Under the pieces are notes generated by a model, which was not told where the DNA came from, ran no database searches, and saw only the letters and a program-made list of their open reading frames with translations. From NCBI GenBank assembly GCA_028821605.1, contig JAPPFM010000058.1, forward strand, positions 62,280 through 126,279: DNA of 64,000 bases, written 5' to 3'. Of this stretch, positions 16,844 through 25,854 are shown one piece after another. How positions within the stretch are numbered: the stretch's first letter is position 1; each line of letters opens with the position of its first letter. A program made the translations under genes and the position numbers. This DNA is from Candidatus Poribacteria bacterium. Its GTDB lineage: Bacteria > Poribacteria > WGA-4E > WGA-3G.

Positions 16844-17821
16844 TCAGTTTGATTCTCGAAATAGAAGCATCTGAACAGATTCCTGCTTGATTGAATTTAA
16901 GGTGTCTCCCTTTTCGGAAATATAGGCACTGATGCAACGTGCAATGTACTCTGCCTGTTTCACTGGTACAGCATTCCCAATCATCTGCTCCAAATCCGTT
17001 TTCGATCCCATAAAATGAAAATCTTTAGGAAAGGTTTGGAGGTAACTTCTTTCTAAGGTTGTGAGCGGACGAACGCTTTCTGAAATCGGGGCGGTATCTT
17101 TCGGATGCATTTTATAGGTCTTGGGGATTGGACGGTTAACGCCTCTTACTGTTGGACTCGGTTCATCAATGCTAAAGACAGCGCGGCGACTGTAGTTGCG
17201 TGGATGCCGATAATAGTGGGTAACACCAAGACTTTCCCCCAAGTAATCACGCACTGTCATCGGTTTGGTAGTCAGATTGTTATCCAAATAACTCGCTAAG
17301 GCTCTGCTCTCCATAGAGATGGATAATCCCAATTCACCGATGAGAAAAAGTCGTTTCCGTTTTTGGGGAACACCACATTGATTAGCGTCTAAAATCCGCT
17401 GTGTTAGTGAATATCCTGCCTCTCTAAGAATCTGACCTGCTTGCCGATACCGCTGACTTTTCACGGTTCTGTCCACATTTTCCATCACAAACCATTGGGG
17501 TTTTATATGTGCAACAATGCGTGCGAAACTTATGGTCAGATCTGCTCTCCCTAACTCCTCGTTCCGTTTACCTGCATGCGAAAAATCCTGACAGGGTGGA
17601 CCTCCAATAATCATGTCAAACTGATATGCGTTTAACGTCCTTAAGCTTTCTTGCCAATTGCCAAGATCAAGTTTGTGTATGTTATGTGCAAAATTAGCAC
17701 GATAGACCTTGATTGCCGGTTCCCAATTATCAAAAGCAGCAACTGCCTCAAATCCTGCGTTTTGGAATCCGAGTGTCATGCCACCACATCCGGCGAAGAT
17801 ATCAATGAATTTCATAGACAT
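16844..17821 (-). CDS. DNA (cytosine-5) methyltransferase of a type II RM system
   Basis: A 325-residue C5-cytosine methyltransferase. Motif I is FIDIFAGCGGMTLGF, the catalytic Pro-Cys is in GGPPCQDFSHAG (C77), motif VI is ENV (114-116), motif VIII is QKRKRLF, and the closing motif includes QMIGNAVPVKQA. The enzyme flips a cytosine out of DNA and methylates it at C5. The gene starts 16 bp after the HindVP-like endonuclease stop and follows AGGAAAAAC, so the two form a restriction-modification unit. If the partner is a true HindVP homologue, the expected target is GRCGYC; this is an inference. Confidence 0.93.
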   Translation of the reverse strand: MSMKFIDIFAGCGGMTLGFQNAGFEAVAAFDNWEPAIKVYRANFAHNIHKLDLGNWQESLRTLNAYQFDMIIGGPPCQDFSHAGKRNEELGRADLTISFARIVAHIKPQWFVMENVDRTVKSQRYRQAGQILREAGYSLTQRILDANQCGVPQKRKRLFLIGELGLSISMESRALASYLDNNLTTKPMTVRDYLGESLGVTHYYRHPRNYSRRAVFSIDEPSPTVRGVNRPIPKTYKMHPKDTAPISESVRPLTTLERSYLQTFPKDFHFMGSKTDLEQMIGNAVPVKQAEYIARCISAYISEKGDTLNSIKQESVQMLLFRESN

Positions 17822-17837
17822 TTGTTTTTCCTACTTT

Positions 17838-18938
17838 TTACGTAAAAAGTTCGGGAGAATTAACTAGAATCGCATCAAATCGCCTTTCTGGACTTAGCAA
17901 TTTTTCTCCCTGTCCCAAGATGATGTTTTTGATTTGGGTTTTTCTAATCCTTGGCCGTAAAAGTTCTGCACAAGACATATAAGGATGAGTCTTTCTTCCA
18001 CTCAATGCAAAGGCTTTATCTGTTTGTCTCGTAAATCCGACACTAACGGTCTGCGGGTCAATTTTTCCATCTGTAGCAAAATCAGATAGCATCTTCACAA
18101 TCCATAAAACTGCTCGCTTCGCTCGTGAAAATTCTCTGGCACGTCCTTGTTCAACTGTATCTAAAAGCAGTTTCGTAAAAGCAAATGTACTCCAAACGAA
18201 AACATCTAAGCAGTTCTCATGAAGTCGAGAGGATTTCCCAATAGTTTTCCAAATAGGTTGTATAACTAATGGAGTCTGATCGTCTATTTTCGCAAGTAAC
18301 AGAGTTTTGATAGTTTGGGTAATATGGGGTATTTTCTCTAGCATGCTATCTTCTGATTCCCAGTCAAAGTTATTCTGAAAAATAGGGCTTAGACTGCCTA
18401 AAAGTTCGGTCCGATGTTCGGCGTACTGACTAACAATCTCAAGTGTTAAATGGATAATCGTATTGGGACGCACCACAAGTTCACACCCGTACTCTTCTTC
18501 AGAAAAACCACAGGTTGAATTATCAGGCAAAGCTGTCAATTTAATTTCCAATGCCCGTAGCCAAGGACTTTCAGAATTAGAATTATCCATTACCACTAAA
18601 TCAATACGAGGTAAAGTCCCTTTAACAAATTGCTGATTTTGTCCATAAGTATACTCGAAGGCAAAGTAAATATCTTCAGAGTCATACGCATGCCCAAATA
18701 CAGAATTCACATCAATTTTCTCAGGAATGACATTCCAATTCCCATCTAAAGCCAAGTAAACAGGAGCGATCTTTTGACTTTGCATATAACATAATAAGGC
18801 AATAGGGAAACAGTTATTAAAGCTGTTCTTTCCCCATGCTTTAGCTTGGCTGAAGTCCTTGTTTGTGTTAGATTGATTTAACCCAAATAAGGCAGGCGCA
18901 CTATCCATTGATGTGAATCCTATTGAACTGACCATCAT
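17838..18938 (-). CDS. HindVP-type type II restriction endonuclease
   Basis: A 366-residue protein resembling the HindVP restriction endonuclease family. Visible hallmarks are the N-terminal ALFGLNQSNTNKDFSQAKAWG segment with NSFNNCFPIALLCYM, a PD-(D/E)xK-like core with D113 (LPRIDLVVMD) and E131-x-K133 (RALEIKL), and the C-terminal FDAILVNSPELF. The gene lies just ahead of a C5 methyltransferase, the expected partner. Base composition is lower in G+C than the flanking GH32 genes, as is usual for mobile RM systems. Two adjacent ATG codons give the start at 18938. No control (C) protein gene is seen. Confidence 0.82.
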   Translation of the reverse strand: MMVSSIGFTSMDSAPALFGLNQSNTNKDFSQAKAWGKNSFNNCFPIALLCYMQSQKIAPVYLALDGNWNVIPEKIDVNSVFGHAYDSEDIYFAFEYTYGQNQQFVKGTLPRIDLVVMDNSNSESPWLRALEIKLTALPDNSTCGFSEEEYGCELVVRPNTIIHLTLEIVSQYAEHRTELLGSLSPIFQNNFDWESEDSMLEKIPHITQTIKTLLLAKIDDQTPLVIQPIWKTIGKSSRLHENCLDVFVWSTFAFTKLLLDTVEQGRAREFSRAKRAVLWIVKMLSDFATDGKIDPQTVSVGFTRQTDKAFALSGRKTHPYMSCAELLRPRIRKTQIKNIILGQGEKLLSPERRFDAILVNSPELFT

Positions 18939-18989
18939 TCTTGAAAACTGTAGAAGTGATTTATCCGGTTGTTTTCTATTGTGAAGGGT

Positions 18990-20612
18990 TTATTGACCTT
19001 CCCGATACTTTAACTCTTGCCAGATTGAACGCATCTGCCACACATCCATCGAAACAACCTTTGCCTCGCCGCCGATGGCGAAAAGCGAAATGCCGTTACT
19101 CTCCTCTTGCAGCGGATAGGCACGTGCAACAGCACACTGTCGTGAAAACAGCGGGAAGAGTTTGTCGATACCCTTTCTCGGAAACGCCCATTCTGAGAAG
19201 CATTCCCCGTTATCGGCGAAGACCTCAATGAGGCTACGGTCAAGGAAAATACGGAGTCGGACTTTACCATCGCTACTCAAGCGGAACGGTGCGGTCTCAG
19301 GGGGTTTACCAACAAGGTCTGTACGTAAAGAGGAATAGGAGGTGTCAATTTGTAGCGTATCGTTGGTTTTGCCGTGCCTGTGGTTGTAGATCGAGATTTT
19401 TGTCCGTTCATCTCCGTTTGGTGATCGGAAGACGTATAACCCAGCCTCCCGTGCAGTTCCCATCTCTAAGGTGAGGTCAATTTCAATTGCTTTGCCTTTT
19501 ACCTCATCAAGTATACATTCCTCATTGGCTGACAAAGCGATGTCCGTGAGGCGGGTATGCGTATTTCGCAGACTTTTTATCTCCTCAACCGGTTCTATCG
19601 CCAGCACGTTGTCCGCTTTCAGCGTGAGGTGCCATGGGAGGGTCATACACAGACCCGACGCGGCTTGTTCGTTCTGCCTTCCGTCCGAGCAGTTTAAGAT
19701 GGCGATGAGACGACCGCGAGAATCTATCGTCGCGGAGGGACAGGAGACCATCCCACCACCGAAGGTGCCATGGTTGATTCTGCCGTGATATTCAGGCGTA
19801 AATTTGTGGGTACCGCGATCGTATTCACCGATGTAATAGCGCGCTGAACGTTTATGACTGAAGAGAAGTAAGATATGCTTACCGTTTCCGATAGGCAGGA
19901 AATTAGGCACCGCCCCATCTTCACCGAGATCGCAGAACACATCGTCAATCAGCAGCGGATGGAGATATTTCCAGTACGTTAAGTCTTTTGAGTAAAAGAG
20001 GTGAGAGGCAGATCTACGTCGCTCACGGATCCAGCCGTTGGCTGATGTTCCTGAAATAGAATAATACCCATCCTCTTCTTTCCAGATACACGGGTCAAAG
20101 ACATTATAGGGCTGCTCGTAGGCATTGGTCTCAACATTCGGCATGACGGGATTATTCGGATGCTTCTTCCAGTTGAGTAGGAGCGGATCGCTTGCAGTAG
20201 CGATACTATTTCCCGACATTTTGCCGTGATAGACAGCGACAACTCGCTCATCTTCCACGAGACACTGACCGCTGAAGCAGTGTAGTTCAGTATCAGGATA
20301 CAGTGCAGGCGGCAAATCTTGCCAATGCACCAAATCTTCGCTATAGCAGTGTCCCCAATGAACTCGATCGACATCTGGTGGACCGAACTGATAAAAGAGA
20401 TGATACCTGCCCTGCCATTCGCAGAATCCGTTTGCATCGCCCATGCCGTAGAGAGAAGATATATGATAGATGGGACGGTAAGGATCCGATGCCCACGCTT
20501 CTCTCCGTTTCTTGTAGTCGCGTAATGTCTCATCCGTCTCAAGGGCAGCGAACTGTTCCGCCTCCGTATCAGGATAGGTTTTACCTCGGAGTTCTTCCCA
20601 TGTATCTGCCAT
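18990..20612 (-). CDS. GH32-like protein with divergent catalytic motifs
   Basis: A 540-residue protein with the five-bladed propeller and C-terminal beta-sandwich of glycoside hydrolase family 32 (fructan and sucrose hydrolases). The nucleophile motif, usually NDPNG, is GDANG here (D59 kept). The RDP transition-state motif is FDP (D173 kept). The ECP acid/base motif is replaced by GAVP (A234), with a Glu-Asp pair three residues before. The beta-sandwich ends with LRIFLDRSLIEVFADNGE, typical of GH32. No signal peptide is present, so it is probably intracellular. The divergent motifs mean that activity is uncertain. It follows the 232-residue unknown gene by 13 bp in an operon with a second GH32 gene. 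Confidence 0.85.
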   Translation of the reverse strand: MADTWEELRGKTYPDTEAEQFAALETDETLRDYKKRREAWASDPYRPIYHISSLYGMGDANGFCEWQGRYHLFYQFGPPDVDRVHWGHCYSEDLVHWQDLPPALYPDTELHCFSGQCLVEDERVVAVYHGKMSGNSIATASDPLLLNWKKHPNNPVMPNVETNAYEQPYNVFDPCIWKEEDGYYSISGTSANGWIRERRRSASHLFYSKDLTYWKYLHPLLIDDVFCDLGEDGAVPNFLPIGNGKHILLLFSHKRSARYYIGEYDRGTHKFTPEYHGRINHGTFGGGMVSCPSATIDSRGRLIAILNCSDGRQNEQAASGLCMTLPWHLTLKADNVLAIEPVEEIKSLRNTHTRLTDIALSANEECILDEVKGKAIEIDLTLEMGTAREAGLYVFRSPNGDERTKISIYNHRHGKTNDTLQIDTSYSSLRTDLVGKPPETAPFRLSSDGKVRLRIFLDRSLIEVFADNGECFSEWAFPRKGIDKLFPLFSRQCAVARAYPLQEESNGISLFAIGGEAKVVSMDVWQMRSIWQELKYREGQ

Positions 20613-20625
20613 ATCAGGTTATCCG

Positions 20626-21324
20626 TTATTCAGAAATCTTTTTGTAAGTCTTCGATCTTGCGTGGCGGGAATTGCTTCTCAAACACCATACGCTGCCAAC
20701 AAAATTGCTGTCAATAAGTTGTTGAAAAATTCGATGACGCGCTGACGGTTTGATTTCAAACTGATCTGTTTCGGGTGAAAACGGATAAATTTCGGTTTCA
20801 CCTGCCAGCACAGCGAAGAATTTACCGCGGTTATTTGGAAGAAAAATAGGACCTTTCCATTCCAAATATTCAACTATGGGTCGTATGCTCGGGATAGACA
20901 TTCTCGCGTGGAGGAGAACTTCTGTCTTGTTCTGCAACTTGATGGAAGCGGGGAGTTTGTTTTCGAGTCGGACGTTACCGTGAAAATATGGGGTACGAAA
21001 GAACACCCTCTCTGAGAAAACTAAGAATTTGGACGAATTAAATGCGTGCGGTAGATAGTATCCATCCAAACTCATTCTATTTTCATCAAGGCAAATTCCA
21101 ACAGCAATAACAAACTCTTTAAACCTGAATCCCCTCCATTTTGCCTCTATCGCACTGAGCAAGAGGACTGCTTTACCTCCTTCGTGGTATGGAAAAAGGT
21201 TTTCCTTGTGCAGCACCGTCTCCCAGAACGATAAGTCTGCTGTGCCGTGGAGGGTAACCTCTCTGACATTATAAAGGTCCGCGGTGTATTTTATTGATTT
21301 ATTCGGTTCCAAACGCTTACTCAT
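20626..21324 (-). CDS. Hypothetical protein between two GH32 genes
   Basis: A 232-residue protein that I do not recognise with confidence. The start is placed at the ATG at 21324, giving an 8-bp overlap with the upstream GH32 stop. The middle (GGKAVLLLSAIEAKWRGFRF, then KEFVIAVGICLDE) and the C-terminal WCLRSNSRHARSKTY faintly recall acetoacetate-decarboxylase-like beta barrels, which bind small acids. This is a weak pattern match only. It has no signal peptide and no membrane segment. Its place inside a GH32 operon suggests a role in the same sugar pathway. Confidence 0.6.
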   Translation of the reverse strand: MSKRLEPNKSIKYTADLYNVREVTLHGTADLSFWETVLHKENLFPYHEGGKAVLLLSAIEAKWRGFRFKEFVIAVGICLDENRMSLDGYYLPHAFNSSKFLVFSERVFFRTPYFHGNVRLENKLPASIKLQNKTEVLLHARMSIPSIRPIVEYLEWKGPIFLPNNRGKFFAVLAGETEIYPFSPETDQFEIKPSARHRIFQQLIDSNFVGSVWCLRSNSRHARSKTYKKISE

Positions 21325-22876
21325 AGATGTTCTGCATCTGCCAAGCATCTAAGGATTTGAGTTCACACGCTTGCCCTTGTGAACGCAACGACACACCGAC
21401 GCTTTCTTCTTTGTCCGGATAGACACGCATCGCGACGCACTGCTTTCCATTCGCGAACACCTCCACAACGCTCTTGTCAACAAACACCCGTAATTTGAGA
21501 GTCTCGTCCTGGGCAATGGAGATCGCTCCGGTTTCAGGTGCGCGTGAGAGGACATCCGATGCAATTGATGAATACGATGAATCGATTGTTAGCAGACTAT
21601 CGCGCACGTTAACGTCGGCATTCAGGTTACGCATGCCGCGTTCTCTGAAGAAGGCAATGCGGGTAAACTCCTCTTTCTGCGGTGAACGGAGGACGTTCAA
21701 TTCAACCATCGGTGCCGATTTCGGATCAATTTCGAGTTCAAGTTCCATCGCATTGCCATTTATACCTTCCAGCACAACTTCTTCGTTTGCGGGGAGTGTC
21801 ATCGCATTGACATGCTGATGATCATACCGCAGCGATTCAATATCACCTGCTGGCTCAATCCCGATTTCATCTCTGGAGAGGAGTGTTAAGCGGCGCGGCA
21901 GTGTCATAATCTGATTCCAACCTTTGGTAGGCTTCGCTGGATTCATATTATAGATAACAATGAGACCGCCGTTGCCGTCAGGTGTTGCTGAGGGTGCGTG
22001 GACACCCGCAGGGGATGCCGCTCCGAAATTGTTTTTCGCACCTGCTGTTACGACGAACTTGTCTCGTTCAGTGTCATAATCGCCGAGCAGATACTGTCCA
22101 CCACTCATGTGGCTGAAGAAAAGAAGCATATGTCGATCACCGATGGGCCAAAAATAAGGACACGCGCCATCATCACCGACCAACGTGAACATATCATCTT
22201 CAACGAACGGGTGCAGGTAGACCCAGTTTGCGAGGTCCGCTGAACGGAGCAGGAAATTGGCACGAATCGGTTTACCACCGGGTCCGTGTGGAAGTGTCCC
22301 ACCGGAAAGCGAATAATACATATCGTCTTTTTTCCAGATGCACGGGTCAAAAACGCGGTAGACTGGGGTTGTACCGTCTGCGTGCTGCGCTGGGATAACC
22401 GCTTTACCAGAAACCTTCTCCCAATTCAGAAGAAGCGGGTCGCTTGATACTGCTACCATGTTTCCGACAACGGTGCCATGATACATCGCAATCACGCGAT
22501 CTTCCTCAACGAGCGTTGCGCCGGAGAAACAGCATCTTTCCGGGTTCGGATAAATCGCATAAGGCAGGTCGCGCCAATGGATGAGGTCATCACTGATTGC
22601 GTGTCCCCAGTGCTGCCGCGTATCTTCAGGTGGATACGCCTGATAAAAGAGATGCCATCGTCCCTGCCAAAAGCAGAGACCGTTTGGATCATTGAGCATC
22701 GCTTCGGGGTTGATATAGTGATAAATCGGACGGTGCGGATCGCCTTGATATGTTTTCCGATAAGCGTTGAGACGTTGCATCAGTGGATTCGTTTCCAACT
22801 GTGCTTCCTGCTCTTCCAATGTATCTGCGAACGTATGATGCGGTACACGTGAAGTATAATCTTCTGTAGCCATCAT
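21317..22876 (-). CDS. GH32-family glycoside hydrolase
   Basis: A 519-residue GH32-family protein (fructosidase/invertase type). The nucleophile motif is canonical, MLNDPNG (D63), and D177 is present in the FDP version of the RDP motif. The usual ECP acid/base motif reads GACP (A238), with two Asp just before it, so the general acid is not obvious. The C-terminal beta-sandwich ends in LRVFVDKSVVEVFANGKQ, typical of GH32. No signal peptide is visible, so it likely acts on sucrose, fructo-oligosaccharides or a related imported sugar inside the cell. It heads a three-gene unit with an unknown gene and a second GH32 gene. Confidence 0.88.
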   Translation of the reverse strand: MMATEDYTSRVPHHTFADTLEEQEAQLETNPLMQRLNAYRKTYQGDPHRPIYHYINPEAMLNDPNGLCFWQGRWHLFYQAYPPEDTRQHWGHAISDDLIHWRDLPYAIYPNPERCCFSGATLVEEDRVIAMYHGTVVGNMVAVSSDPLLLNWEKVSGKAVIPAQHADGTTPVYRVFDPCIWKKDDMYYSLSGGTLPHGPGGKPIRANFLLRSADLANWVYLHPFVEDDMFTLVGDDGACPYFWPIGDRHMLLFFSHMSGGQYLLGDYDTERDKFVVTAGAKNNFGAASPAGVHAPSATPDGNGGLIVIYNMNPAKPTKGWNQIMTLPRRLTLLSRDEIGIEPAGDIESLRYDHQHVNAMTLPANEEVVLEGINGNAMELELEIDPKSAPMVELNVLRSPQKEEFTRIAFFRERGMRNLNADVNVRDSLLTIDSSYSSIASDVLSRAPETGAISIAQDETLKLRVFVDKSVVEVFANGKQCVAMRVYPDKEESVGVSLRSQGQACELKSLDAWQMQNIYE

Positions 22877-22966
22877 TTCTCCTCTATTGTGTAATCGCTA
22901 TGAAATTCTGTGGCTTTTAGCATAGCATGAAGCGGATCAAATGTCCAGAAATTTTCTGTTTTTGAA

Positions 22967-22995
22967 TTGACTCAGTTTTTTAAGTGTGCTATAAT
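22967..22995 (+). promoter_or_regulatory. Strong sigma70-type promoter
   Basis: TTGACT (22967-22972), a 17-bp spacer and a perfect TATAAT (22990-22995). It points to the gene at 23060, and shows that the in-frame codons between 22967 and 23059 are 5' leader and not coding. Confidence 0.75.
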
Positions 22996-23059
22996 GCGTG
23001 GATACCATCTTAAGTCCGAACAGTTTAGCATATTCAATTGTCATAAGGAGAACGAAACG

Positions 23060-24058
23060 ATGGATAGACCTGAGACGCAATCCGGCAAAAAAGCGGAGAT
23101 GCACGTCGGTGTTCAAGGCATCGGGACATCTCCCAAAGAGTTGACATTCCTCGTGCGTCACGGTGTAACGCATATGGATACTACGCCCGAAGACACTGAA
23201 ACCGAAACGCTGATTCGACATAAGGAAGAAGCAGCGGAAGCGGGTGTCAGTCTTGAGATGATTCATATCGGAATGCCGAGGAGCATTACGCTTGCGCAAG
23301 ATCCGCAGCGCGACAAAGATATTGAGGAAGTTTGTAAGATAATTGAGAATGCTGCGGCAGCAGGTTTACGAGGTTTGAACTATAACTTTTGCATCCTGCA
23401 AAATCAACGAACCGAGAGCACATTCGGACGTGGCGGTTCAAGCTACAGCACTTTCGATTTCTCCAAGTATGATAATGAAACACTTTCAGAAGCAGGTGAG
23501 GTAAGTCGCGAAGAGGCGTTTGATCGGATCGCTTATTTCCTTGAGCGTATAATTCCAGTCGCTGAAGAAAACAAAATCCAGATGGCATGTCATCCGAACG
23601 ATCCACCCGCGCCTATTTTGAGAGGTGTCGAACGCTGGAACTACCCCGTTTTTGATGGCATGAAACGTTATGTTGAAATTGCGGATAGCCCCTACCACGG
23701 ATTTAACTTCTGCTGTGGCACTGTGTCGGAGGGTTTAGATGATCCCGGCACTGAATTTTATGAGATTATCCAGTATTTCGGCGAACGCAAGAAACTTTTT
23801 AACATTCATTTTCGTAACATTCGCGGTGGACTGCACAATTTCCAAGAGGTGTGGCCCGATGAGGGACACCTTGACATGCACAAAGTTGCGCAGACCCTCC
23901 GAGATGTAGAATACCCCTACATGTTAATGCCTGACCATGCCCCGGGGCATCCAGACGATCCATCGCCACTGGGTGTTTCTGGTAGAGTTAGACAGGCGTG
24001 GGCATTCCAGTTCGGATACATCATCGCCCTGATTCAGGCGGTAAATTCGGAACAGTAG
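23060..24058 (+). CDS. Mannonate dehydratase-like TIM-barrel enzyme (UxuA family)
   Basis: A 332-residue TIM-barrel enzyme of the UxuA type. Family marks are HPNDPPAPILRGVERW (UxuA usually HPDDPP), FCCGTVSEG, NIHFRNIRGG and LMPDHAPGHP, which carry the metal-binding His, Cys and Asp residues. UxuA removes water from D-mannonate to give 2-keto-3-deoxygluconate in hexuronate breakdown. The start is taken at 23060, because AAGGAG precedes it and a consensus promoter overlaps the longer frame. Length is slightly below E. coli UxuA, so a related aldonate is possible. No uxuB or kdgK is in the window. Confidence 0.8.
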   Translation: MDRPETQSGKKAEMHVGVQGIGTSPKELTFLVRHGVTHMDTTPEDTETETLIRHKEEAAEAGVSLEMIHIGMPRSITLAQDPQRDKDIEEVCKIIENAAAAGLRGLNYNFCILQNQRTESTFGRGGSSYSTFDFSKYDNETLSEAGEVSREEAFDRIAYFLERIIPVAEENKIQMACHPNDPPAPILRGVERWNYPVFDGMKRYVEIADSPYHGFNFCCGTVSEGLDDPGTEFYEIIQYFGERKKLFNIHFRNIRGGLHNFQEVWPDEGHLDMHKVAQTLRDVEYPYMLMPDHAPGHPDDPSPLGVSGRVRQAWAFQFGYIIALIQAVNSEQ

Positions 24059-24137
24059 GTTGATTGGTTTTAGTTAGATTAACACATTTCGTCAAAACAT
24101 ATTTTACTTAATGGTAAATTAACCTTTGGGAGGTAAA

Positions 24138-24920
24138 ATGAAATCCATTATAGCTTGTTTAGCGATCATTACTATCAGTCTGACCTTCACAGTACATACT
24201 TATGCGGAGATTGACCTTGGAACCGCAAGGGGAATTTGGCTCCTCGACGAAGGTGAGGGCAATGTTATCACCGATATGTCTGGCAACGAAAATCACGGTG
24301 AACTTCAAGGCGGCGAATGGGTCGAAGGTCCGGGGGGTCCTGCCCTAAGTTTAAATGGACAAAATGATCGGGTTATCATTGCCGACTCCGACAGCCTATA
24401 TCTGGAGAAGGCATGGACGATCACTGCATGGACTTTTGTGAACACAACCGAGAACGGTTTTGGACATATCCTTGGCAAAAGACCCGCATCTGGAACGGTG
24501 GCTAATTACGCCTTCAGGACAAGCGGCAATGGTACCGGCTGGGAAGCATACTATTCGCGAGGCGGCTGGAAAGGTGCTTGGAATCAAGGAAGCGTGAAGA
24601 AAGATGTCTGGTTGTACATGACCGCAACGTATGATGGAGAAGACACCATCAAAATCTATGAAAATGGTGCTGAAATCGGTTCTGTTAGCGGGATGGGTGG
24701 ACCAGCACCTCGAAATGACACCGATGTCAACATCGGCGGTTGGACCAACAACACTTCAGAGACCCTTGACGGTATGCTTTATGAGGTCGCGCTTTTCGAT
24801 GTCGCGCTGGCGGAAGCAGACATAAACGATCTGATGGAGGATGGACTACCATCCCTACTCACTGCCGTTGAACCTTCTGGCAAACTCGCAACTACATGGG
24901 CAAGCCTTAAATCTCAATAA
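24138..24920 (+). CDS. Secreted LamG-domain protein with C-terminal tail (tandem copy 1)
   Basis: A 260-residue exported protein. The start is the ATG at 24138 after GGGAGG. The signal peptide is MKSIIACLAIITISLTFTVHT cut after YA near residue 23 (written here in part only: core IIACLAIITISLTF). A LamG/concanavalin-like domain follows (about 28-240), with RGIWLLDEGEG, YLEKAWTITAWTF, WLYMTATYDGED and MLYEVALFDVAL. It ends with VEPSGKLATTWASLK, the shared tail. The next gene is a near copy, including the leader sequence with GGTAAATT. Likely role: glycan or surface binding outside the cell. Confidence 0.88.
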   Translation: MKSIIACLAIITISLTFTVHTYAEIDLGTARGIWLLDEGEGNVITDMSGNENHGELQGGEWVEGPGGPALSLNGQNDRVIIADSDSLYLEKAWTITAWTFVNTTENGFGHILGKRPASGTVANYAFRTSGNGTGWEAYYSRGGWKGAWNQGSVKKDVWLYMTATYDGEDTIKIYENGAEIGSVSGMGGPAPRNDTDVNIGGWTNNTSETLDGMLYEVALFDVALAEADINDLMEDGLPSLLTAVEPSGKLATTWASLKSQ

Positions 24921-24987
24921 TAGATGAAGCAAGCCAGTTCGGTCAAAATGCATCTTATATGGTAAATTCAACCTTTTGGAGGTAACA

Positions 24988-25770
24988 ATGAAATCCATTA
25001 TAGTTTGCTTAGCGATTATCGCCATTAGTCTGACCTTCACAACTCAAACTTATGCGGAGATCGACTTTGAAACCGCAAGAGGTATTTGGCTACTCGACGA
25101 AGGTAAAGGCGATAAAATCGAGGATATTTCTGGAAACAAGAACCACGGTGAACTTCAGGGTGGAAAATGGGTCAAAGGACCGGATGGGTCTGCCCTAAGT
25201 TTAAACGGGCAAAATGATCGAGTCATCATTCCTGACTCCGACAGCATGTATCTGGAAAAGGCGTGGTCAATCACTTCATGGGTATATGTCAACAAATCCG
25301 AGAACGGTTATGGGCATATTCTCGGCAAAAGACCTGCGAATGGCACAGTGGCAAATTACGCATTCAGGACAAGCTCCAGCGGCACCGGCTGGGAAGCATA
25401 CTTTGCGCGAGACGGTTGGAAAGGTGCCTGGAATCAAGGAAATGTCAAGAAAGATGTTTGGTTGTACATGACTGCAACTTACGACGCAAAGGACACCATC
25501 AAGATCTACGAAAACGGTGAGGAAATCGCTTCTGTTGGCGGGATGGGTAAACCGGGTCCCCAGAATGACACTGATGTTAACATCGGTGGTTGGACCAACA
25601 ACACCTCAGAAACACTTGATGGTATGCTCTATGAGGTCGCAATTTTCGCTTCCGTACTGGAAGCAGAGGATATAAAGGACTTGATGGACAAGGGACTCGT
25701 AACACTACTGCCCGTTGAGCCTTCTGCTAAACTTGCCACTACATGGGCAAGCATCAAATCTGGGCAATAG
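24988..25770 (+). CDS. Secreted LamG-domain protein with C-terminal tail (tandem copy 2)
   Basis: A 260-residue protein of the same length and layout as its upstream neighbour: signal peptide (core IIVCLAIIAISLTF), LamG domain with RGIWLLDEGKGD and WLYMTATYDAKD, and the terminal VEPSAKLATTWASIK. The two proteins are identical over most of their length. Changes are concentrated in charged surface positions. The ATG at 24988 follows GGAGG. About 40 bp of leader is also duplicated, so the copy event included regulatory DNA. A hairpin that may end transcription follows at 25783. Confidence 0.88.
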   Translation: MKSIIVCLAIIAISLTFTTQTYAEIDFETARGIWLLDEGKGDKIEDISGNKNHGELQGGKWVKGPDGSALSLNGQNDRVIIPDSDSMYLEKAWSITSWVYVNKSENGYGHILGKRPANGTVANYAFRTSSSGTGWEAYFARDGWKGAWNQGNVKKDVWLYMTATYDAKDTIKIYENGEEIASVGGMGKPGPQNDTDVNIGGWTNNTSETLDGMLYEVAIFASVLEAEDIKDLMDKGLVTLLPVEPSAKLATTWASIKSGQ

Positions 25771-25782
25771 ATAAGATAAACC

Positions 25783-25827
25783 GAGTGCAGCCGGTGTGTT
25801 ACGCGAATCACTGGCTGCATTCATTTT
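25783..25827 (+). terminator. Putative terminator after the LamG pair
   Basis: GAGTGCAGCCGGTG (25783-25796) can pair with CACTGGCTGCATTC (25809-25822) with two mismatches, followed by ATTTTG. The T-run is short, so efficiency is uncertain. Confidence 0.5.
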
Positions 25828-25854
25828 GTGGATCGTTGCTGTAAGGAAGACAGC

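Noticed and set aside
22967-23059. N-terminal extension of the UxuA-like gene
   Set aside because: The TTGACT...TATAAT promoter lies inside it and AAGGAG marks the start at 23060.
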